NCBI RefSeq assembly: GCF_026626635.1
Contig: NZ_JAPNKA010000001.1
Location: forward strand, 6,076,001-6,140,000
DNA length: 64,000 nt
Direction of reading: 5' to 3'
Origin: Archangium lansingense
GTDB lineage: Bacteria > Myxococcota > Myxococcia > Myxococcales > Myxococcaceae
Shown here: one piece after another, positions 30,296 through 39,038 of the stretch
Layout: the number at the start of each line of letters is the position of its first letter
How positions within the stretch are numbered: the stretch's first letter is position 1
Made by a program: the position numbers and the translations under genes
Notes under the pieces: generated by a model
The model's database searches: none
What the model saw: only the letters and a program-made list of their open reading frames with translations
What the model was told of the DNA's origin: nothing

Positions 30296-31486
30296 TCAGA
30301 GCATGACGGCGTGGGCGTCCAGCCCGAGCAGGACGCCGCCGATGGTCTCCAGGGTGGGCGGGGCGACCATGCCGTGCTGCGTGGCCACGTGAATGTCGCG
30401 CAGGCAGCGCTGCAGCGGGCTGGCGCGGTAGACGGCCGTGCCTCCCGCGGCCTCGTACATGCGGTCCACCGCGCGCGCGGCGCTCCGGGTGGTGTGCGTA
30501 CACGCCAGCCGTAGCTCCGCCCGGTGATGCACGGACACCTCGCGGCGCGAGGCGGCCTCGAACATGGTGTTAACGGTCTCGAACAGGAAGGCGCGTGCGG
30601 CGCGGAGGGTGGCCTCGGCTTCCGCCACCGCTTCCTGCACCGCCGGCCGCGTGGCCAGCAGGTGGCGGCCCGCGGGCATGATCTTCTTCTGGAGCGCCAG
30701 GGCCTTCAGCTCGTCGATGGCACGCCGGGCGATGCCGAGCGCGACAGACGGGATGCCCAGGGCCAGCATCCCGAACGGCGGCATGCCGTAGAGCGGCCGG
30801 TCGAGACGGGGGCGCTCGGTGAAGAACGACAGGCTCCGCCCGGCGGGGACGAAGACGTCCTTCACCTCCATGTCGCCGCTGCCCGTGCCGCACAGGCCCG
30901 CGGCGTGCCAGGTGTCGTGCAGCGTCACGTCCTCGATGGGGAAGAAGAGCACGCGCACCTCGGGGACGTTCTCACCCAGCATGCGCGGGCGTCCGTCCTT
31001 CATCACCACCACGCCTCCGGCCAGCCAGCGGCAGTTCTGGCTGCCACTGGCCCAGGGCCAACGCCCGGTGACGCGGTAGCCGCCCTCCACCAGCTCGGCT
31101 CGCCCCATGGGAGCGGCCACTCCGCCGGTGATGACCTCCGGATCGCCGTAGATGAGGCGCGCCTCCGCTTCGGGCAGCCAGGCCGAGCAGATGGCAGTGA
31201 GGGAGCCGATCATGGCGCACCAGCCCGCCGAGGCGTCCGCCCGGGAGAGCGACTCGATGGCCTCGACGATGAGGGTGGGGTGGAGCTCGAGGCCTCCGTA
31301 GGCCTCGGGCACGGCCATGCGGAAGACACCCGCCTGGGCCAGCTCGCGGGCGAGATCGGCTGGCAGCCGGCGGGCTGTTTCAATCTCCTCGGAGCGAGGG
31401 GCCACCTTGGGAGCGAGTTCGCGGATGGCGGCGAGCATCGGGTGCTCTCCAGAGGGCTTCGCGGCGACGGCGGAGGAGATCGTCAT
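30296..31486 (-). CDS. Acyl-CoA dehydrogenase-fold flavoprotein (type-2 C-terminal, monooxygenase-like)
   Basis: 396 aa, started at the ATG giving MTISSAVAAK. The frame stays open upstream into the LysR region, but that part has no sensible protein character. The fold is acyl-CoA dehydrogenase: an N-terminal helical domain (ELAQAGVFRMAVPEAYGG), a middle beta domain (GRWPWASGSQNCRWLAGG, CGTGSGDMEVKDVFVP), and a C-terminal four-helix bundle of the type-2 kind. This class includes FMNH2-dependent hydroxylases such as HsaA as well as dehydrogenases. No catalytic Glu typical of true acyl-CoA dehydrogenases is obvious, so oxygenase chemistry is the more likely role. It is the middle gene of an inferred operon, 38 nt after the LysR stop and 6 nt before the GNAT start. 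Confidence 0.82.
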   Translation of the reverse strand: MTISSAVAAKPSGEHPMLAAIRELAPKVAPRSEEIETARRLPADLARELAQAGVFRMAVPEAYGGLELHPTLIVEAIESLSRADASAGWCAMIGSLTAICSAWLPEAEARLIYGDPEVITGGVAAPMGRAELVEGGYRVTGRWPWASGSQNCRWLAGGVVVMKDGRPRMLGENVPEVRVLFFPIEDVTLHDTWHAAGLCGTGSGDMEVKDVFVPAGRSLSFFTERPRLDRPLYGMPPFGMLALGIPSVALGIARRAIDELKALALQKKIMPAGRHLLATRPAVQEAVAEAEATLRAARAFLFETVNTMFEAASRREVSVHHRAELRLACTHTTRSAARAVDRMYEAAGGTAVYRASPLQRCLRDIHVATQHGMVAPPTLETIGGVLLGLDAHAVML

Positions 31487-31524
31487 GGGGCGGAGAGCGT
31501 ACTCGAAACGCGAGGCTCCCGGAC

Positions 31525-32487
31525 TCAGCGCTTCCGCGGCTTCCGCGGGCCCGCCGGGACGGCCGCGTCTCGTGGCGTCGGCAGCTTCCGCTCCGCCGCG
31601 GCCTCGCGCGCGATGTCCACGAAGGCCCGGAGGGCCGGTGAGACCTGGGCTCGGCTGGGGAAGTAGAGGAAGAGGCCCGGGACCACGGGCGCGAAGGGCT
31701 CCAGGACCACCTTCAGCGTCCCTCGCCGTAGCTGCTCGGCAAGCGTGGGCTCGAATGCGTACATGAGCCCCATGCCGGCCTCGGCCATCTCCAGCATCAG
31801 CGCCCCATCGTTGGTGACGATGGGCCCTCGGACAGGGATGCGCCAGGTCTGCTGCCCGCGCTCCAGCTCCCACTGATAGAGCCCACCGGTGGTGGTGGAC
31901 CGGATGCAGATGCAGTCGTGGGACAGCAGATCCTTCGGCGTCTCCGGAGTGCCCCTCCGCGCGAGGTACGCAGGCGCTGCTACCACGACGAACCGGCAGG
32001 ACTCGAAGAGTCGGACCTGCACCATGTCGCGCTCGATGGATTCTGACAGGCGGATGCCCGCATCGAGCTCCTCCGCAACGATATCCACGAAGCGGTCCTC
32101 GACTCGGACCTCGACCTCCACCTTCGGATGGCGTGCATGGAACCTGGGCAGTAGGGGAGCGATGACGATGGGGATGGCTATCGATGGGACGGACAGCCGG
32201 ACCCTTCCTGTCACCTCGCCTGGCTGCGCCGAAGCTGTCTTGAGTGCATCGAGCGCCTGGTCTATGGCTGGCCCAGCGTTCTCCAGCAGGCGCCGTCCCG
32301 CATCCGTGAGCGCCACACTCCTGGAGGTCCGCGTGAGCAGGGTGACACCCAGGCGCTCCTCCAGTTGGCGGACGGCCTGGCTCAAAGCAGACGGAGAGAC
32401 GCCCAGCATGGAGGCAGCGGGCGCGAAGCCGCGGTGGCGAGCGACGGCGAGGAAGCCGTGCAGGGCATTGAGTGGGGTGAGGGCCAT
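31525..32487 (-). CDS. LysR-family transcriptional regulator
   Basis: 320 aa, standard LysR length. The N-terminal winged HTH is clear: LNALHGFLAVARHRGFAPAA, SPSALSQAVRQLEERLGV, LLTRTSRSVALTDAGRRLL. The effector-binding domain follows (GRVRLSVPSIAIPIVIAPLL, DAGIRLSESIERDMV), resembling the CrgA/DmlR-type subgroup. The last ~25 residues are basic and Pro-rich. It is divergent from the zinc alcohol dehydrogenase across 110 nt, the usual LysR arrangement for regulating the neighbour and itself. It is also the first gene of the likely LysR-flavoprotein-GNAT unit. The inducer is unknown. Confidence 0.93.
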   Translation of the reverse strand: MALTPLNALHGFLAVARHRGFAPAASMLGVSPSALSQAVRQLEERLGVTLLTRTSRSVALTDAGRRLLENAGPAIDQALDALKTASAQPGEVTGRVRLSVPSIAIPIVIAPLLPRFHARHPKVEVEVRVEDRFVDIVAEELDAGIRLSESIERDMVQVRLFESCRFVVVAAPAYLARRGTPETPKDLLSHDCICIRSTTTGGLYQWELERGQQTWRIPVRGPIVTNDGALMLEMAEAGMGLMYAFEPTLAEQLRRGTLKVVLEPFAPVVPGLFLYFPSRAQVSPALRAFVDIAREAAAERKLPTPRDAAVPAGPRKPRKR

Positions 32488-32597
32488 CGTGAAGCTTTCC
32501 TAAATGACCCATGTGCGTTACGCCAGTTTCGAAGGCGGTGTGTCCGGCGCATATCAGGATGCGTTCGAGTCAATCCCCCCTCCTGAAGGAAGACCCC
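32488..32597. promoter_or_regulatory. Divergent LysR / alcohol dehydrogenase control region
   Basis: 110 nt between two divergent starts. It holds AAGCTT and TTCGAA palindromic hexamers about 40 nt apart and an SD for the dehydrogenase (GAAGGAAGA, 32585-32593). No convincing -35/-10 pair or T-N11-A LysR box could be assigned by eye. Confidence 0.45.
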
Positions 32598-33659
32598 ATG
32601 CTGAAGACCTCTGCTTATGCCGCTGCCGCCGCTGGCAAGCCCCTGGCGCCGTATTCGTTCGAGCAGCGCGAGCCCGGTCCCCATGACGTGCTCATCGACA
32701 TCCTCTACTGCGGAGTCTGCCACTCCGACATCCACCAGGCGCGTGACGAGTGGGGCGGCTCCATCTACCCCATGGTGCCGGGCCACGAGATCATCGGACG
32801 GGTCCGGCAGGTCGGCCAGCACGTCAAGAAGCTCAAGGTGGGCGACATGGCGGGCGTCGGCTGCATGGTGGACGCCTGCCGTGACTGCTCGTCGTGCCGT
32901 CAGGACCTGGAGCAGTTCTGCCTGAAGGGCGTCGCCTACACCTACAACAGCACCGAGCTGGACCGGAAGACGCCGACTCACGGCGGTTATGCCTCGCAGA
33001 TCGTCGTCGCCGAGCACTTCGCGCTGAAGGTCCCCGCGGGCCTCGACCCCGCGAGCGCGGCGCCGCTCCTCTGCGCTGGCATCACGACGTACTCGCCGCT
33101 CCGGCAGTGGAACTGCAAGAAGGGCGACCGAGTGGGCGTGGTGGGCCTGGGCGGGCTCGGCCACATGGCGGTGAAGTTCGCCGTGTCCATGGGCGCCGAG
33201 GTGACGGTGCTCAGCACCTCGCGCGCGAAGGAGGCCGATGCTCGCCGGTTGGGCGCACAGGCGTTCGAGGTCACCCGGGATGAGGCCACCTTCAAGAGGT
33301 TGGCGGGCCGGCTCGATCTCATCATCGACACCATCTCCGCGCAGCACGACTACAACCAGTACCTGAGCCTGCTGCGCCCCCAGGGCGCGATGGTGCTCGT
33401 CGGTGTTCCTCCGGAGCCGGCGCCCGTGGCCGCCTTCTCTCTCATCGGCGGAAACAAGCGGCTGGCTGGCTCCAGCATCGGAGGCATCGCCGAGACGCAG
33501 GAGATGCTCGACTACTGCGCCAAGCACCAGATCGTCTCCGACATCGAGATCATCCCCATCCAGAAGATCAACGAGGCCTACGAGCGCATGCTCAAGGGCG
33601 ATGTCCGCTACCGCTTCGTCATCGATCTGGCGTCGCTCTCTGGCGCGAACGCGCGGTAG
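32598..33659 (+). CDS. Zinc-dependent NAD(P)H alcohol dehydrogenase (YahK/CAD-like)
   Basis: 353 aa, MDR superfamily. The start is the ATG at 32598, preceded by GAAGGAAGA; the frame extends further upstream but without an SD. Catalytic-zinc ligands are in CGVCHSD (Cys41) and PGHEIIG (His63). Structural-zinc cysteines are CRDCSSC plus a later Cys. The cofactor motif is GLGGLGHMAVKFA. The STSRAKEADARRLGA stretch after it suggests NADP(H) preference, as in aldehyde reductases of the cinnamyl alcohol dehydrogenase group. Likely reaction: reversible reduction of aldehydes to primary alcohols. It is transcribed divergently from a LysR gene, which probably regulates it. A link to the reductive release of the polyketide is possible but unsupported. 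Confidence 0.92.
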   Translation: MLKTSAYAAAAAGKPLAPYSFEQREPGPHDVLIDILYCGVCHSDIHQARDEWGGSIYPMVPGHEIIGRVRQVGQHVKKLKVGDMAGVGCMVDACRDCSSCRQDLEQFCLKGVAYTYNSTELDRKTPTHGGYASQIVVAEHFALKVPAGLDPASAAPLLCAGITTYSPLRQWNCKKGDRVGVVGLGGLGHMAVKFAVSMGAEVTVLSTSRAKEADARRLGAQAFEVTRDEATFKRLAGRLDLIIDTISAQHDYNQYLSLLRPQGAMVLVGVPPEPAPVAAFSLIGGNKRLAGSSIGGIAETQEMLDYCAKHQIVSDIEIIPIQKINEAYERMLKGDVRYRFVIDLASLSGANAR

Positions 33660-33794
33660 GCCTGCAAGGGGCCGAGGGCCTGGCTCCTCATTCGCTGGGA
33701 GCGTGGCATGCGGCCCTTCGGGGCATCACGTCCCTCCCGGCCCATGTCCACCCTTGAAGCGGACGACAAGTCCAGGTCTTCAAGGGAGGCGCGC

Positions 33795-34934
33795 ATGGTT
33801 CGCGGTTTCGCCATTACCACGTCCACTTCGTCGATCCGGCTGGATGGGATGGGCCGGGGAGAGCTCACCTTCACGGTCTCCAACGCGTTGGGGCGTCCGG
33901 TGCGGGGCCGTGCCGTCGTCGAGCCGGAAGGTGCGACGTCGAAGGACTGGTTGGCGCTCGAGGGGGAGTCCGAACGCGACTTCCCCCCCGATGGCACCCA
34001 TCAGTACACCGTCAAGGTGAACGTCCCTCATGGCACGCCTCAGGGGCAGCACGCGTTCCATCTGTCCATGGTGAACGTGGCCAATCCCGATGAGGAGTTT
34101 ACCGTCGGGCCCTCGGCGAGCTTCCAGGTTCCACTTCCCCAGGCTCCTGCGCCGAAGAAGAAGCTCCCCATCGCGTGGATCGCGCTAGCCGCCGGCATCC
34201 TCATCATCTCCCTGGCCACCTTCTTCGCGCTTCGCGGCCGGGGTGGAGAAGAGGCTGGGGTGGGCGGTGCGGGCGAGGCGGGACAGGCGGATCAGGCCCC
34301 TCAGAAGCCGGCGTTCCTGAGCCTTGATGGCAAGCAGTCCTACATCGAGCTGGGCAACCCGAGGGAGTTGATCTTCTTCGGCCCCATCACGATCGAAGCG
34401 TGGGTCCGGCCGCGATCCTTGAATGGCATCCGCAACATCGTGGTTCACGGTCACTCCAACTCGCCACTCTCCGAGGTCTACCTCCGCATCAACAACGGGC
34501 GTTACCAGGTCGGCTCCTTCAACGGGCAGGACTTCTCCACGAGCGCTGACGTTCCCTCCTCGGACGTGGGCCGGTGGGTCTACCTGGCCGGGGTCTACGA
34601 CGGCACCCGCTGGGTCCTCTACCGAGATGGGGAGTTGGCGTCCTCCACGGCTCAGACGCTCGGTTCCCTCTTCGTGGATGCGACGTGGGGCATCGGCGCC
34701 AGGGGCGGTGGGCGCGAGCGCTTCTTCCAGGGAGACATCCGCGACGTGCGCATCTGGAACATGCCTCGCGGCCAGCAGGAGGTCCGCGCGGACAAGGACC
34801 GGACCTTCACGGGCAAGGAGCAGGGCCTCGTCGGCTACTGGCCGCTGAACGAAGGGGACGGTGTCATCGCCCATGACATTTCCCCCAGCGAGAACCATGG
34901 TCTCATCCGCGATGCCACCTGGGGCTCGGAGTAG
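33795..34934 (+). CDS. Single-pass membrane protein with LamG/concanavalin-like domain
   Basis: 379 aa. I chose the ATG at 33795 because AGGGAGG sits 6-7 nt upstream; an in-frame extension to 33708 lacks an SD. The N-terminal ~115 residues form a beta-rich domain (RLDGMGRGELTFTVSNALGRPVRG), cytoplasmic if topology follows the positive-inside rule. A Pro/Lys linker leads to one membrane segment (PIAWIALAAGILIISLATFFAL). A Gly/Ala linker then leads to a LamG-type jelly roll (FLSLDGKQSYIELG, TIEAWVRP, LYRDGELASS, IRDVRIWNMPRGQQEV, GLVGYWPLNEGDG). Such domains bind glycans or proteins at the cell surface. It has no operon partner. Confidence 0.8.
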   Translation: MVRGFAITTSTSSIRLDGMGRGELTFTVSNALGRPVRGRAVVEPEGATSKDWLALEGESERDFPPDGTHQYTVKVNVPHGTPQGQHAFHLSMVNVANPDEEFTVGPSASFQVPLPQAPAPKKKLPIAWIALAAGILIISLATFFALRGRGGEEAGVGGAGEAGQADQAPQKPAFLSLDGKQSYIELGNPRELIFFGPITIEAWVRPRSLNGIRNIVVHGHSNSPLSEVYLRINNGRYQVGSFNGQDFSTSADVPSSDVGRWVYLAGVYDGTRWVLYRDGELASSTAQTLGSLFVDATWGIGARGGGRERFFQGDIRDVRIWNMPRGQQEVRADKDRTFTGKEQGLVGYWPLNEGDGVIAHDISPSENHGLIRDATWGSE

Positions 34935-35010
34935 GGCGGCCGTCCTCCATATTCGATGTGGACAGTGGTTACATACTGCGCGAGAAGGGTGGTTGAGTGA
35001 GGAGGGCGGC

Positions 35011-35658
35011 ATGGCCACCCGCGGCACCCGGAAGAAGACGGCGGACAAACCCCACTACCACCATGGAGATCTGCGCAGGGCGCTGTTGGACGCCTCGCTG
35101 ACCCTCATCTCCGAGGAGGGCTTCGGTGCTCTGTCCCTCCGGGAGGTGGCCCGGCGGGCGGGGGTGACGCACGCGGCGCCCTACCGCCATTTCGCGGACA
35201 AGGAGGCGCTGCTGGAGGCGGTGGCCGAGGAGGGCTTCCGCGTCATGACGGCCCGCATGAAGGAGCGCATGGCCCGGGAGTCGACGCCCAACAGACGCCT
35301 GATGGCCTGCGGCGTGGCCTACGTCCTCTTCGCCATGGAGCACCCCGCGCACTTCCGGGTGATGTTCGGGCCTCACTTCACCCGGCCGCCGAAACTGGGT
35401 CCGCCCGGCGGGGACACGGATGCGTTCGGCCTGTTGGTGGACTCCATCGCCGAGGGCCAGCGGACCGGCGAGATGCGCGAGGGCGAGCCCCGCATGCTCG
35501 CGCTGACGTGCTGGTCGCTGGTGCACGGGCTGGGCTCGCTGCTGGTGGACCGGAAGCTGGAGTTCTCGGGCGTCACCACCGTTCCTCAGGCCGAGGCCCT
35601 GGCCTGGGAGCAGACGCGTCTGTTGATACAAGGGCTGGAGCGCACGACGGGCAATTGA
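35011..35658 (+). CDS. TetR-family transcriptional regulator
   Basis: 215 aa. The ATG at 35011 has GAGGAGGG about 5 nt upstream. The N-terminal HTH is typical: LRRALLDASLTLISEEGFGALSLREVARRAGVTHAAPYRHFADKEALLEAVAEEGF. The C-terminal ligand domain resembles the WHG-type TetR_C group (AYVLFAMEHPAHFRVMFGP, LTCWSLVHGLGSLLVDRKL). The TGA stop is embedded in a putative -35 element of the downstream peptidase gene. The peptidase is therefore the obvious candidate neighbour, but its control by this regulator is not shown. Confidence 0.93.
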   Translation: MATRGTRKKTADKPHYHHGDLRRALLDASLTLISEEGFGALSLREVARRAGVTHAAPYRHFADKEALLEAVAEEGFRVMTARMKERMARESTPNRRLMACGVAYVLFAMEHPAHFRVMFGPHFTRPPKLGPPGGDTDAFGLLVDSIAEGQRTGEMREGEPRMLALTCWSLVHGLGSLLVDRKLEFSGVTTVPQAEALAWEQTRLLIQGLERTTGN

Positions 35659-35682
35659 CCGCGAGAGCGCCTCGGCTAGGTT
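35655..35682 (+). promoter_or_regulatory. Putative sigma70 promoter giving a leaderless peptidase mRNA
   Basis: TTGACC (35655-35660), 16-nt spacer, TAGGTT (35677-35682), then 8 nt to the ATG. The 8 nt GGCGCCCC contain no Shine-Dalgarno. Transcription from this -10 would begin at or within a base or two of the start codon. Confidence 0.5.
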
Positions 35683-35690
35683 GGCGCCCC

Positions 35691-37025
35691 ATGGCCAACC
35701 CCCCCGAGAGCGAGTCCACCGAGAAGCGCGTCCGAGCCCGGGAACTGGGCATCCCACTGGGGCGCTTCAAGACCGGCCGGCACAACGCCATCACCGACGT
35801 GGAGGGCGTGCTCGTCGGGCACAGCACCATCATTCGAGGCGAGGGGCCGTTGCGGCCGGGCCATGGCCCTGTGCGCACGGGTGTCACCGCCATCCTGCCC
35901 AACCGCAGCAACATCTTCATGGAGCGCCTGAACGGAGGCGGCTTCGTGCTCAACGGGGCCGGCGAGGTGGCCGGCATGACGCAGCTCATGGAGTGGGGCC
36001 TGGTGGAGACGCCCATGCTCCTCACCAACACCATGTCCGTGGGCGCCGCGTCCGACGCCCTGGCCCGTCACATGGTGGAGAAGTACCCGGGCATTGGTGA
36101 CGAGCACGACGTCATCATCCCCATCGTCGGCGAGTGCGACGACAGCTACCTCAACGACATCTCCGGCCGGCACGTGCGCGCCGAGCACGTCTTCGAGGCC
36201 ATCCGCAACGCCTCGGAGGGCCCTGTGCCCGAGGGCAACGTGGGCGGCGGCACCGGCATGGTGACGTGCGACTTCAAGGGCGGCATCGGCACCTCCTCGC
36301 GCAAGCTCCCCGAGGCCCTGGGGGGGTTCACCCTGGGCGTCCTGGTGATGAGCAACTTCGGCAAGATGCACAACCTGCGCGTGGGCGGCCTGCCCGTGGG
36401 CGAGGTGCTCGCCGAGAAGTTCAAGGACACGCCTCGGCGCGGGCAGACGTACGGCTCCATCATCGCCGTGGTGGCCACCGATGCCCCGTTGCTCAGCCAT
36501 CAGATCAACCGTCTGTGCAAGCGCGTGTCGCTGGGCATTGGCCGGGTGGGCAGCTACGCGGCGCACGGCTCGGGGGAGATCGTGGTGGGGTTCTCCACCG
36601 CCAACATCATCCCCCGGCGCACCCAGAAGATGGTCTACAAGCTGAAGATCCTCCTGGATCAGCGCTTGGATCCCCTCTACGAGGCGGTGATGGAGGCCAC
36701 CGAGGAGGCCATCCTCAACTCCATGTGCATGGCCACCTCCATGAAGGGGGTGAACGACAACTACGTCCCGGCGCTGCCGCTGGACGAGGTGCGGCGCTTC
36801 GTTCAGGCCTGCCGGCCCATCTTCGCCTCCGTGAAGAAGCGCCCCCAGCAGACGAGCGCCCCCGTGGCTCGGGAGAAGCCGGCGGACGTGGACAAGGAGG
36901 GCGAGGTGACGGCGGGAGCGGTGCTCCCCACCGAGGTCCGGGGGGCGGAAGGCATCCCGTATCCCACCCGGCCGGCCCCGGACGATATCGAGGACTCCTC
37001 ATCCGGAGGATCTTCTGGTAGTTAG
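35691..37025 (+). CDS. P1-family (DmpA-like) N-terminal-nucleophile aminopeptidase
   Basis: 444 aa. The family autocleaves between Gly and Ser; here YGSIIAVVATDAPLL places the nucleophile at Ser256 after Gly255. Other family marks are LGRFKTGRHNAITDVEGVLVGH, GVTAILP, GFVLNGAGEVAG, NVGGGTGMVTCDFKGGIGTSS and VGSYAAHGSGEIVVGFSTAN. Members cleave D-amino-acid amides or beta-peptides. The C-terminal ~65 residues are a low-complexity Pro/Glu/Ser extension beyond the usual core. The start is the ATG at 35691; no SD precedes it, matching the leaderless promoter just upstream. It follows the TetR gene by 32 nt. Confidence 0.9.
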   Translation: MANPPESESTEKRVRARELGIPLGRFKTGRHNAITDVEGVLVGHSTIIRGEGPLRPGHGPVRTGVTAILPNRSNIFMERLNGGGFVLNGAGEVAGMTQLMEWGLVETPMLLTNTMSVGAASDALARHMVEKYPGIGDEHDVIIPIVGECDDSYLNDISGRHVRAEHVFEAIRNASEGPVPEGNVGGGTGMVTCDFKGGIGTSSRKLPEALGGFTLGVLVMSNFGKMHNLRVGGLPVGEVLAEKFKDTPRRGQTYGSIIAVVATDAPLLSHQINRLCKRVSLGIGRVGSYAAHGSGEIVVGFSTANIIPRRTQKMVYKLKILLDQRLDPLYEAVMEATEEAILNSMCMATSMKGVNDNYVPALPLDEVRRFVQACRPIFASVKKRPQQTSAPVAREKPADVDKEGEVTAGAVLPTEVRGAEGIPYPTRPAPDDIEDSSSGGSSGS

Positions 37026-37065
37026 GCGCCCCTCGTCTGTCCTACCTCCATCAGGAGTCACCTAC

Positions 37066-37176
37066 ATGGCCCGCAGCAAGAGCAAGCACCGCCGCGTTCA
37101 GAACAAGATCAAGCAGAAGTGGAAGCGCCAGTTCAAGCGCAAGGCGGCCAAGGCGGCCGAGGGCGAGAAGAAGTAA
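37066..37176 (+). CDS. 36-aa very basic conserved-type small protein
   Basis: A short reading frame begins MARSKSKHRRVQNK, continues Lys/Arg/Gln-rich, and ends KAAEGEKK. An AGGAG at 37053-37057 lies 8 nt before the ATG. About half of the residues are Lys or Arg, and the protein is predicted helical, like small ribosome-associated or nucleic-acid-binding proteins. Codon choice matches neighbouring genes. It sits 40 nt after the peptidase stop and is probably on the same transcript. No function can be assigned; it is easily missed because of its size. Confidence 0.7.
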   Translation: MARSKSKHRRVQNKIKQKWKRQFKRKAAKAAEGEKK

Positions 37177-37224
37177 TCTCGCTCGGTTGCCTCGGACCCG
37201 CTCCGCGCGAGCACGCTCGCCTGC

Positions 37225-37722
37225 CTACTGGCGGGGCGCCGTGAAGGAGCGGGTCACCGAGCATCGCCGGGTGCTGCCGGCCATGGTGCTCGAGAAGTTC
37301 CCCAGCCACTCCCCCGCCAGTCTGGGCACGCCGCCGTCCCCAATCGCTGGGATGTAGCGCCCAGAGAGGACTGTCGAGTCGGGCCACTGGGTCCCTCCAT
37401 CTGACTGTTGCCCCAGGCTGTTGCCCGCCAGGCTGAAGTCGTACGTCCGGTAGAGCGTGCCGCGCAGCGTCAGACCGTCCAGCGTCGCGGTGAGCTCACT
37501 GCCCTGGCGGCTGACCTCCAAGGGTCCCTCGGGCAGCGTCACCGTCATGCCGTCGCAGGCGGAGGGTGTTGTCCCCGGCGCCAGCTCCAGGCCGTAGGTG
37601 CCCTCCATGGGGGGGCAATCGGTGCAGCCCTGGGAGGAGCCCCCACCGCACCCGGGGGCGAGCAGCAGCGCTCCCGCCAACGTGAGGGCGAAGGTGGGGA
37701 AGCTGAAGCGTCCAGAAGTCAT
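37225..37722 (-). CDS. Small secreted lipoprotein, function unknown
   Basis: 165 aa from the ATG giving MTSGRFSFPT. A signal peptide ends in the lipobox LLLAPGC, followed by Gly/Ser and a CTDC pair. The rest (GTYGLELAPG, VTLPEGPLEVSRQGSELTATLDGLTLRGTLYRTYDFSLAG) has the alternating pattern of a small beta-barrel or sandwich, as in many myxobacterial lipoproteins. The C-terminus has two further Cys-containing strands. It is transcribed divergently from the AI-2E permease. An upstream in-frame extension is rejected because the signal peptide would become internal. Confidence 0.72.
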   Translation of the reverse strand: MTSGRFSFPTFALTLAGALLLAPGCGGGSSQGCTDCPPMEGTYGLELAPGTTPSACDGMTVTLPEGPLEVSRQGSELTATLDGLTLRGTLYRTYDFSLAGNSLGQQSDGGTQWPDSTVLSGRYIPAIGDGGVPRLAGEWLGNFSSTMAGSTRRCSVTRSFTAPRQ

Positions 37723-37829
37723 GGATCGTCTACCTCGCGAAAGAGGCCCAGGCTTCCCGCAGGGAATCGAAGTTCCTACGTTCTGTCGCATCCTGGGCGG
37801 GGTGGTGTCGTGGGGGTGGAGGGGTGGGC

Positions 37830-38978
37830 GTGACTGGGCTCGACACAAAACGGTGGTCCAATCTTATCTTCGCAGGGCTGTTTGCCCTGGCGCTGATTCT
37901 CTTCTCGAGAATCCTGCTTCCTTTCCTGATGCCGGTGCTGTTGGGGGGCTTCCTGGTGGTGCTGTTCCGGCCGCTGCAGGATGTCCTGTTCCGGACCCGG
38001 CTGCGGGGCTGTCCGTCGTTGTGCGCCGGCCTGTCCACGGGGGCCGTCTTCCTGCTCATCCTGGTGCCGCTGTCGGTGGTGGGGTGGCTGGTGGCCCGCG
38101 AGGTGCTGGGGCTGATGGAGCATGCGCAGGTGCTGCTGGACCAGATGAATCAGCAGCAGCTCGTCGCGAGCCTGCCGAGGGGCCTGCGGCGCTACGTGCC
38201 AGCGAATCTGCACGGCTCGCAGACGGAGCAGGCTCTGGTGGGGGCCATGGCCAGTGGGGCCTCGGTGCTCAAGGATCTCCTGGGGGCCGGCACGGAGCTG
38301 ATCATCGATCTGTTCCTGATGTCGGTGGCCATGTACTACTTCTTCCTGGATGGCCGTCGTCTCTGGGCGGAGTCCACGCAGCTCATTCCGCTGGACAAGC
38401 GCTACATCCAGGCGTTCGCGCAGGAGTTCACCGACGTGGCGCACGCCATCGTCTACGGCAACACCATTACCGCCTTCGTGCAGGGGGCGCTGGGGATGGT
38501 GGGGCTGATGCTGGCGAAGGTGCCGCACGCGGGGGTGTGGGGCGCGGCCATGGCGCTGGTGGCGCTGGTGCCGGTGGGAGGCACGGCGCTCATCTGGGGC
38601 CCCATCGGTGTGGTGCTGCTGCTGGCCGGAAAGGTGAACGAAGGCGTCTTCCTGCTGGCCTGGGGCGCCTTCGTGGTGGGCAGCATCGACAACGTCATCC
38701 GGCCGAAGCTGTGCGGCTCGCGGATGACGCTCCACCCGCTGCTCGTCTTCCTCTCCATGTTCGGCGGGCTGGCGGTGTTCGGGATGATGGGCCTGCTGGT
38801 GGGGCCGCTCATCGCCTCGCTCTTCATGGCCATGGTGCGCATCTACCGGCGCGACTTCCTGGGGCTCCAGCCGCCGGTGCTGCCTCCGGTGTCCGAGCCC
38901 GTGTCCATGGTGGCGCAGCAGCCGCTCCCCGTGCGGCAGCCCGCGATGACTCCCGCGCCCTCGGTGGCCGAGGTCTGA
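37830..38978 (+). CDS. AI-2E family (UPF0118/PerM-like) membrane permease
   Basis: 382 aa. The GTG at 37830 is preferred because GGAGGG ends 7 nt before it; the GTG at 37824 is too close. There are two or three N-terminal membrane helices (LIFAGLFALALILFSRILLP), a soluble amphipathic region (LMEHAQVLLDQMNQQQLV), then five or so helices with the family signature (GNTITAFVQGALGMVG, GTALIWGPIGVVLLLAG, GSIDNVIRPKLCGSRMTLHPLLVFLSMFGG). Family members export small molecules or act as Na+/H+ exchangers; the autoinducer name is historical. The last ~45 residues are a Pro/Val-rich cytoplasmic tail. Confidence 0.9.
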   Translation: MTGLDTKRWSNLIFAGLFALALILFSRILLPFLMPVLLGGFLVVLFRPLQDVLFRTRLRGCPSLCAGLSTGAVFLLILVPLSVVGWLVAREVLGLMEHAQVLLDQMNQQQLVASLPRGLRRYVPANLHGSQTEQALVGAMASGASVLKDLLGAGTELIIDLFLMSVAMYYFFLDGRRLWAESTQLIPLDKRYIQAFAQEFTDVAHAIVYGNTITAFVQGALGMVGLMLAKVPHAGVWGAAMALVALVPVGGTALIWGPIGVVLLLAGKVNEGVFLLAWGAFVVGSIDNVIRPKLCGSRMTLHPLLVFLSMFGGLAVFGMMGLLVGPLIASLFMAMVRIYRRDFLGLQPPVLPPVSEPVSMVAQQPLPVRQPAMTPAPSVAEV

Positions 38979-39038
38979 CGCTCGGCTTCCACGAGCCTGG
39001 ACAAGGGCCCACACGCTGGGTGAGGCTGCTGCTCATCC

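Noticed and set aside
30296..32512. Minus-strand frame extending the flavoprotein upstream across the LysR gene (738 codons)
   Set aside because: Residues before MTISSAVAAK are Arg/Gly/Pro-rich shadow translation of the LysR gene; the flavoprotein family starts at the ATG at 31486.
29504..33659. Including the GNAT, flavoprotein, LysR and alcohol dehydrogenase genes in the polyketide cluster
   Set aside because: They are oriented away from the PKS operon or separately regulated, and no step in the predicted product requires them. Association remains possible but unsupported.
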